In this document: positions 5,079-8,352 of the stretch, piece after piece
Position numbering within the stretch: position 1 is the first letter of the stretch
How the letters are laid out: every line of letters starts with the position of its first letter
From: Chloroflexota bacterium
GTDB lineage: Bacteria; Chloroflexota; Anaerolineae; JAADDB01
Reading direction: 5' to 3'
DNA: 8,352 bases
Assembly (NCBI GenBank): GCA_013154135.1
Contig: JAADDB010000204.1
Span: 1-8,352 of the forward strand
The notes under the pieces: generated by a model
Told to the model about the DNA's origin: nothing
Databases searched by the model: none
Seen by the model: the letters and a program-made list of their open reading frames with translations, nothing else
Position numbers and translations under genes: made by a program

Positions 5079-6377
5079 TCATTCATCCGATTGTACCAGG
5101 GCCGCCACCCGACGTCCAATCTCCACCGCATAATTGGTGCCCCGATCCCACGGATATACCTGGGACATGCTGGCGAAGTAGAGCCCCCGCAAGGGGGTAC
5201 GGATGTCCGGGATCTGCTGGGAGTAGTGGAGGGGCACCACGGGCTGCGCGTACGCGGCTTTGTGCACCCACACGCCGGTGATCCAATCGGGTGTGAAGTC
5301 CGGGTTGAATCGGGAAAGGGAGGGGAGAAATGCCTCCAGGAGCTCATCCTCACTCATGGAGAAGTAGGGATGATCCGGGTCCAGATAATCCCCCAGGTAC
5401 ACGAGGTAATCCCCACCGTAGTGTTCCCGGTCCATGTAGTTCGTGTGCTCCACAAAGGCCAGGAAGGGGAACCCCTCGGCCTTGGGAAGGTTGATCCAGT
5501 AGTCCTGCTCGGTCATCCGATGCTTGAGCGCGAGGGTCATGACCACCGCGCCCATGGATTTCAGGTTCAGGACCTTGTCCAAGTAATCCTTGGGCAGATG
5601 GGGCGTCATGTGGGCGAAGGCCCGGGGGGCAATGGTGCTGATGACCACATCCCCCTCCCAGGTCACGTTGTCCCCTTCCACCCGGAAGCCTCCCTCCGGC
5701 CGGGGAAGGATGCGCCGGGCCGGCCGTTGGGTGATGACTCGTCCCCCCAGCTCCTCCACCCGGCGGACCAAAGTGTCCACAAAGTGCTGGAAACCGCCTC
5801 GGAAATAGCCCAGGGCCGGACTCCGTTTGTGGATGCGGGCCCAGAACCAAGCCAGGTTCACATCCCGGTAATGGTCGCCGAACTTGCCCATCAACAGAGG
5901 TTCCCAGAGGACTTGATATCCCCGCCGGCCCAGGGTGCGCTGGAGCCATTCGTGCGCGGTGACTTGTTCGAACGCGCGCCAGTTCTTGCTGAACCTGAGA
6001 TAGGCCAGGACCAATCCCATGCGCACTTTGTCCACCAGGCTCAGGTGGGGGAAGAGGAGGACTCGCAGGGCGGAATCGAAGGGGTAAGAACGGCCGTCCT
6101 TCCAGACCGAGGTAATGGGGCGGCGGAAGATGATATCCTGCTGCAGGCCGATCTCCCGGGCAAGTTGGAGGATATCCGTGTCCGACTGGAACAGGTGGTG
6201 GTAGAATTTCTCCAGAGGCCAATCCCAATGGGATGCCTTGAACCCTGCAGCCAAGCCGCCTGCCCGGGGAGCGGCCTCCCACACGGTGACGTCGTATCCG
6301 GCTCGCGCCAGATCATACGCCGCGCTCAGACCGGCAATCCCCGCGCCGATGACCAGGATGTGACGTTTTTGATTCAT
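5079..6377 (-). CDS. FAD-dependent oxidoreductase, amine oxidase/protoporphyrinogen oxidase-like
   Basis: A 432-residue flavoprotein of unknown substrate. The N-terminal Rossmann motif is GAGIAG (11-16), followed at E34 by the acidic residue that usually binds the ribose of FAD, and RAGGLA at 38-43, the pattern of the amine oxidase/phytoene desaturase superfamily. The C-terminal YFASMSQVYPWDRGTNYA stretch matches the second FAD-contact region. Length fits single-chain members. There is no signal peptide or clear membrane span, and no cysteine at all, so catalysis cannot use a thiol. ATG 6377 has a weak TAGGA 8 nt upstream, while a strong AAGGAGG (6395-6401) lies 17 nt upstream, which is unusually far. 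The gene follows the small four-cysteine protein gene by 33 nt and shares its promoter. Alternatives are a carotenoid or isoprenoid desaturase, a porphyrinogen oxidase or a sugar-nucleotide mutase relative. General databases often label such proteins protoporphyrinogen oxidase without proof. Confidence 0.87.
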   Translation of the reverse strand: MNQKRHILVIGAGIAGLSAAYDLARAGYDVTVWEAAPRAGGLAAGFKASHWDWPLEKFYHHLFQSDTDILQLAREIGLQQDIIFRRPITSVWKDGRSYPFDSALRVLLFPHLSLVDKVRMGLVLAYLRFSKNWRAFEQVTAHEWLQRTLGRRGYQVLWEPLLMGKFGDHYRDVNLAWFWARIHKRSPALGYFRGGFQHFVDTLVRRVEELGGRVITQRPARRILPRPEGGFRVEGDNVTWEGDVVISTIAPRAFAHMTPHLPKDYLDKVLNLKSMGAVVMTLALKHRMTEQDYWINLPKAEGFPFLAFVEHTNYMDREHYGGDYLVYLGDYLDPDHPYFSMSEDELLEAFLPSLSRFNPDFTPDWITGVWVHKAAYAQPVVPLHYSQQIPDIRTPLRGLYFASMSQVYPWDRGTNYAVEIGRRVAALVQSDE

Positions 6378-6410
6378 CAGTGATGTCCTATGGTCCTCCT
6401 TCCCGGGAGA

Positions 6411-6770
6411 TCACGCGGGCTCTTGGACGGGCGCATCCTCCGGGAGTTTGAGTTTTCCCTGACGGATGAAGCGGCGGATGTCCCGCTGAGCTCGCTTGTA
6501 ACGCCGCAACAAATCCTCATCCGTGCCCTTGAAGTGGATGATGTTCTGAGTGGAGCACATCAGACATCCCCGCTGGTATTTGAAACTCTGGCGATGGCAG
6601 TTCAAACATTCGTTGAGACGGATCATCATCAGGGCAAAGGCCAAGGCGTCGGGATGTGTTTCCGGCAGGGAAGTGACGTACTCCACCAGTTCCTTCCATT
6701 TGGGCCCCCGTAGTTCTTTGAGTTTAGGTGCCAAGTGCAAAGGAAAGAGTATTTCCGCGGTTGGATACAT
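6411..6770 (-). CDS. Small four-cysteine protein of unknown function (zinc-ribbon-like)
   Basis: A 119-residue soluble protein I do not recognise. Four cysteines are arranged C-X2-C-X10-C-X2-C (C55, C58, C69, C72), the usual shape of a zinc ribbon or small metal site. The first pair reads CLNCH, formally a CXXCH haem c motif, but there is no signal peptide, so a metal knuckle is more likely. The part before is helical and hydrophobic (DALAFALMMIRL, 41-52). The part after is strongly basic and helical (residues 84-109, rich in R and K), which could contact nucleic acid or an acidic partner. ATG 6770 has AAAGGA 7 nt upstream and a strong promoter about 50 nt upstream. Expression signals, codon pattern and metal-type cysteine spacing support a real gene. 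It is the first gene of a unit with the FAD oxidoreductase. Confidence 0.8.
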   Translation of the reverse strand: MYPTAEILFPLHLAPKLKELRGPKWKELVEYVTSLPETHPDALAFALMMIRLNECLNCHRQSFKYQRGCLMCSTQNIIHFKGTDEDLLRRYKRAQRDIRRFIRQGKLKLPEDAPVQEPA

Positions 6771-6824
6771 GTGGACGTCCTTTCTTCCTGCCCTGATTCA
6801 TTCTAGTACACGGCCAAGTTTCAT

Positions 6825-6833
6825 ATTATATCA
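6825..6833 (-). promoter_or_regulatory. Extended -10 promoter
   Basis: The minus strand reads TGATATAAT: a perfect TATAAT (6825-6830) preceded by the extended -10 dinucleotide TG with one base between. No good -35 is seen at 16-18 nt (CAGGGA at 17 nt), which is typical of extended -10 promoters. Transcription should start near 6817, giving a leader of about 47 nt before ATG 6770. It lies in the only AT-rich stretch of the region and probably drives both the four-cysteine protein and the FAD oxidoreductase. Confidence 0.75.
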
Positions 6834-6860
6834 CACAATCCTGATTTTCCCTGAATTGGA

Positions 6861-6940
6861 CACCGAGTAACGAGTTTTCGGTGGGCTGGCGGGTGAAACC
6901 CGTCCCCCCAAAAAACAATTTACTCGTCACTCGTCACTCG
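6861..6940. repeat. Heptamer repeats and long imperfect palindrome at the trmFO 3' end
   Basis: Plus-strand heptamers CTCGTCA lie at 6923-6929 and 6930-6936, followed by a partial CTCG. In the gene direction they read TGACGAG and encode the last residues of TrmFO (VTSDE). An inverted unit CGAGTAACGAG lies at 6864-6874 and pairs with 6923-6933 at 10 of 11 positions. Between the arms are TTTTCGG facing a CCCCCCAAAAAA run, and a central hairpin CGGGT-GAA-ACCCG (6890-6902). The whole is a roughly 80-bp nested palindrome. It may act at the RNA level as a 3' hairpin or be a small palindromic repeat inserted at the gene end. Confidence 0.6.
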
Positions 6941-8254
6941 TTTTTCTATAAACTCCTCCAGATCCCGCAGGGCTCGCTCCGCGTACTTGCGGTAACGTTG
7001 ACGCTTGTTGCGCACCCGCCGTTCCAACGGGGGCAGCAAGCCGAAGTTCGCCTTCATGGGCTGAAAGTCCCTGGGATCCGCGTGGGTGATGTAGTGCAAC
7101 AGAGCACCGATCATCGTGGTCCGGGGGAAAATGAGGGGCTCACGCCCCGTGAGGAGGCGGGCCGCGTTTATCCCCGCAACCAAGCCCCCCATGGTCGACC
7201 CCACATACCCCTCGGTGCCCGTGATCTGCCCCGCGAAGAAGAGGTCGGCCCGCTCTTTGAACTGCAAGGTGGGTCGAAGGAGGACGGGCGAGTTGATGAA
7301 GGTGTTTCGGTGCATCTGACCATAACGCACGAATTCCGCCCGTTCCAGCCCGGGAATCATGCGCAAGATTTCCTTCTGCGCGCCCCAGGTGATGTTCGTC
7401 TGAAAGCCCACCAGGTTGTACAACGTACCGGCCACGTTGTCCTGCCTGAGCTGGACGACCGCGTAGGGCTGTTTGCCTGTCCTCGGGTCGATGAGCCCCA
7501 CCGGTCGCATGGGACCAAAGGCGAGGGAATCCAACCCCCGTTCGGCAATGACTTCAATGGGAAGGCACGCTTCGAAGAAGCGCTCATCCTCCCGCTCAAA
7601 ATCCCGCAACTGGATGCGCGGGGCTTTGAGGAGGGCTTCAACAAAACGGTAGTACTCCTCCTTGGTGAAGGGGCAGTTGATGTAATCCCCTTCCTCTTGC
7701 TCCCCACGACCGTAGCGGCTGGCCCGAAAGCAGATGTCCATGTTGATGGTCTCCGCCTTCACAATGGGCGCAAGCGCGTCGTAGAAGTAGAGATACTCCT
7801 CACCCGTGAGCTCCATAATCCGTTGGGCCAGCGCGTCCGACGTCAGAGGACCGGTCGCGATAATCGTCGGCCCGGAGGGGATGTCGGTAACTTCTTCGCG
7901 GATGACCTGGATAAGGGGGTGCTGGAGGAGGGATTGGGTCACCATGTCCGCGAAGCCCTCCCGGTCCACGGCCAAAGCGCCCCCTGCAGGCAGGGCGTTT
8001 GCTTCGGCCGCGCGGAGGATGAGGGAGTCCAGCCGGCGCATTTCCTCTTTCAGCAGCCCCAACGCGCGATCGGGCGTCTTAGCTCCCAAGCTATTGGAAC
8101 AAACCAACTCCGCGAATTTATCTGTCCGGTGTGCGGGGGTCATCTTCCGGGGGCGCATCTCGTACAGGCGTACTGGAATACCCCGCCGGGCCGCTTGCCA
8201 GGCCGCCTCGGAGCCGGCCAACCCCGCACCGATAATCGTCAAAGTCTCTGTCAT
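6920..8254 (-). CDS. trmFO: tRNA (uracil-54-C5)-methyltransferase, folate/FAD-dependent
   Basis: TrmFO forms 5-methyluridine at position 54 of tRNA (T-loop) in the cytoplasm, taking the one-carbon unit from 5,10-methylenetetrahydrofolate and reducing it with FADH2. The 444-residue length is normal. The FAD-binding GAGLAGSEAA is at 9-18, followed by the family-specific YEMRPRKMTPAHRTD (31-45) and ELVCSNSLGA (49-58). C52 and C230 (in FFEACLPIEV) correspond to the two functional cysteines known in Bacillus and Thermus TrmFO (C53 and C226 in B. subtilis numbering). The C-terminal FAD region GTEGYVGSTMGGLVAGINAA (346-365) is intact. ATG 8254 has GAAGGGA 8 nt upstream. The frame is open upstream to the window edge, but that part shows no family resemblance. 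The last residues (VTSDE) and the TAA stop are supplied by 7-bp repeats. In many bacteria topA lies beside this gene, but the window ends too soon to tell. Confidence 0.97.
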   Translation of the reverse strand: MTETLTIIGAGLAGSEAAWQAARRGIPVRLYEMRPRKMTPAHRTDKFAELVCSNSLGAKTPDRALGLLKEEMRRLDSLILRAAEANALPAGGALAVDREGFADMVTQSLLQHPLIQVIREEVTDIPSGPTIIATGPLTSDALAQRIMELTGEEYLYFYDALAPIVKAETINMDICFRASRYGRGEQEEGDYINCPFTKEEYYRFVEALLKAPRIQLRDFEREDERFFEACLPIEVIAERGLDSLAFGPMRPVGLIDPRTGKQPYAVVQLRQDNVAGTLYNLVGFQTNITWGAQKEILRMIPGLERAEFVRYGQMHRNTFINSPVLLRPTLQFKERADLFFAGQITGTEGYVGSTMGGLVAGINAARLLTGREPLIFPRTTMIGALLHYITHADPRDFQPMKANFGLLPPLERRVRNKRQRYRKYAERALRDLEEFIEKRVTSDE

Positions 8255-8352
8255 TTCTTTGGTCCCTTCATCATGTCGATCCGCTCTATTGACCTTCGCC
8301 GTCCTTACTGGAGTTTGGACAAAAGACCCTGGCTGGCGAACAAGATTCAGCC
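8255..8352. other. Upstream region of trmFO at the window edge
   Basis: These 98 bases hold the trmFO ribosome binding site and a TTTTGTCC motif (8317-8324 on the minus strand), but no convincing -10 box. A minus-strand frame running in from the edge stops at 8286-8288 (TAG) and could be the tail of an upstream gene, but 22 codons are too few to judge. Confidence 0.3.

Noticed and set aside
6594..6608. CLNCH as a c-type haem site in the small cysteine protein
   Set aside because: There is no signal peptide, and a second CXXC ten residues later fits a metal knuckle better. Haem binding is not excluded.
8255..8352. Upstream extension of trmFO or fusion to a preceding gene
   Set aside because: The frame is open to the edge, but its residues lack family resemblance. 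The normal TrmFO start with its FAD motif at residue 9 and a good ribosome binding site fits ATG 8254.

Overview
The window reads as a GC-rich bacterial chromosome segment, most likely from the Chloroflexota (Anaerolineae-like). This is inferred from a Thr-Pro/Trp-Thr-Pro stalk on a surface protein, a folate-dependent TrmFO, a MIP18-Mrp ATPase without its CXXC motif, and heptamer repeats at gene ends. No phylogeny was run. All six convincing genes lie on the minus strand, so they are transcribed from high to low coordinates.

In transcription order: trmFO (8254-6920) makes 5-methyluridine 54 in tRNA. Its 3' end runs into heptamer repeats and a long imperfect palindrome (about 6861-6940). A textbook extended -10 promoter (6825-6833) then starts a two-gene unit: a small four-cysteine protein of unknown function (6770-6411) and a cysteine-free FAD-dependent oxidoreductase (6377-5079), closed by a clear intrinsic terminator (5035-5056). 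Next is an Mrp/ApbC-type P-loop ATPase (4921-3875) with a weak promoter candidate and a GC-rich hairpin behind it. A large membrane Fe-S reductase follows (3727-1706), with a cytochrome-b-like domain, two 4Fe-4S sites and two CCG domains, resembling EtfD/HdrD proteins that pass electrons to menaquinone. A 168-nt spacer full of inverted repeats separates it from the last pair, a membrane-anchored Thr-Pro stalk protein (1537-494) and a hotdog acyl-CoA thioesterase (488-30). These two are 5 nt apart and share a perfect ribosome binding site.

Possible functional links, all inferred: the Mrp ATPase could supply clusters to the neighbouring Fe-S reductase, although it lacks the usual cluster-binding cysteines. 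The reductase and thioesterase could both serve acyl-CoA metabolism, but no etfAB or acyl-CoA dehydrogenase is visible. The least understood unit is the small cysteine protein with its FAD oxidoreductase.

There is no CRISPR array, transposase, phage gene, tRNA or rRNA. The most interesting non-coding signals are the heptamer repeats (consensus TRACGAK in the gene direction) that supply the stop codons of two genes, the structured spacer at 1538-1705, and the stalk repeat conserved in protein but not in DNA.
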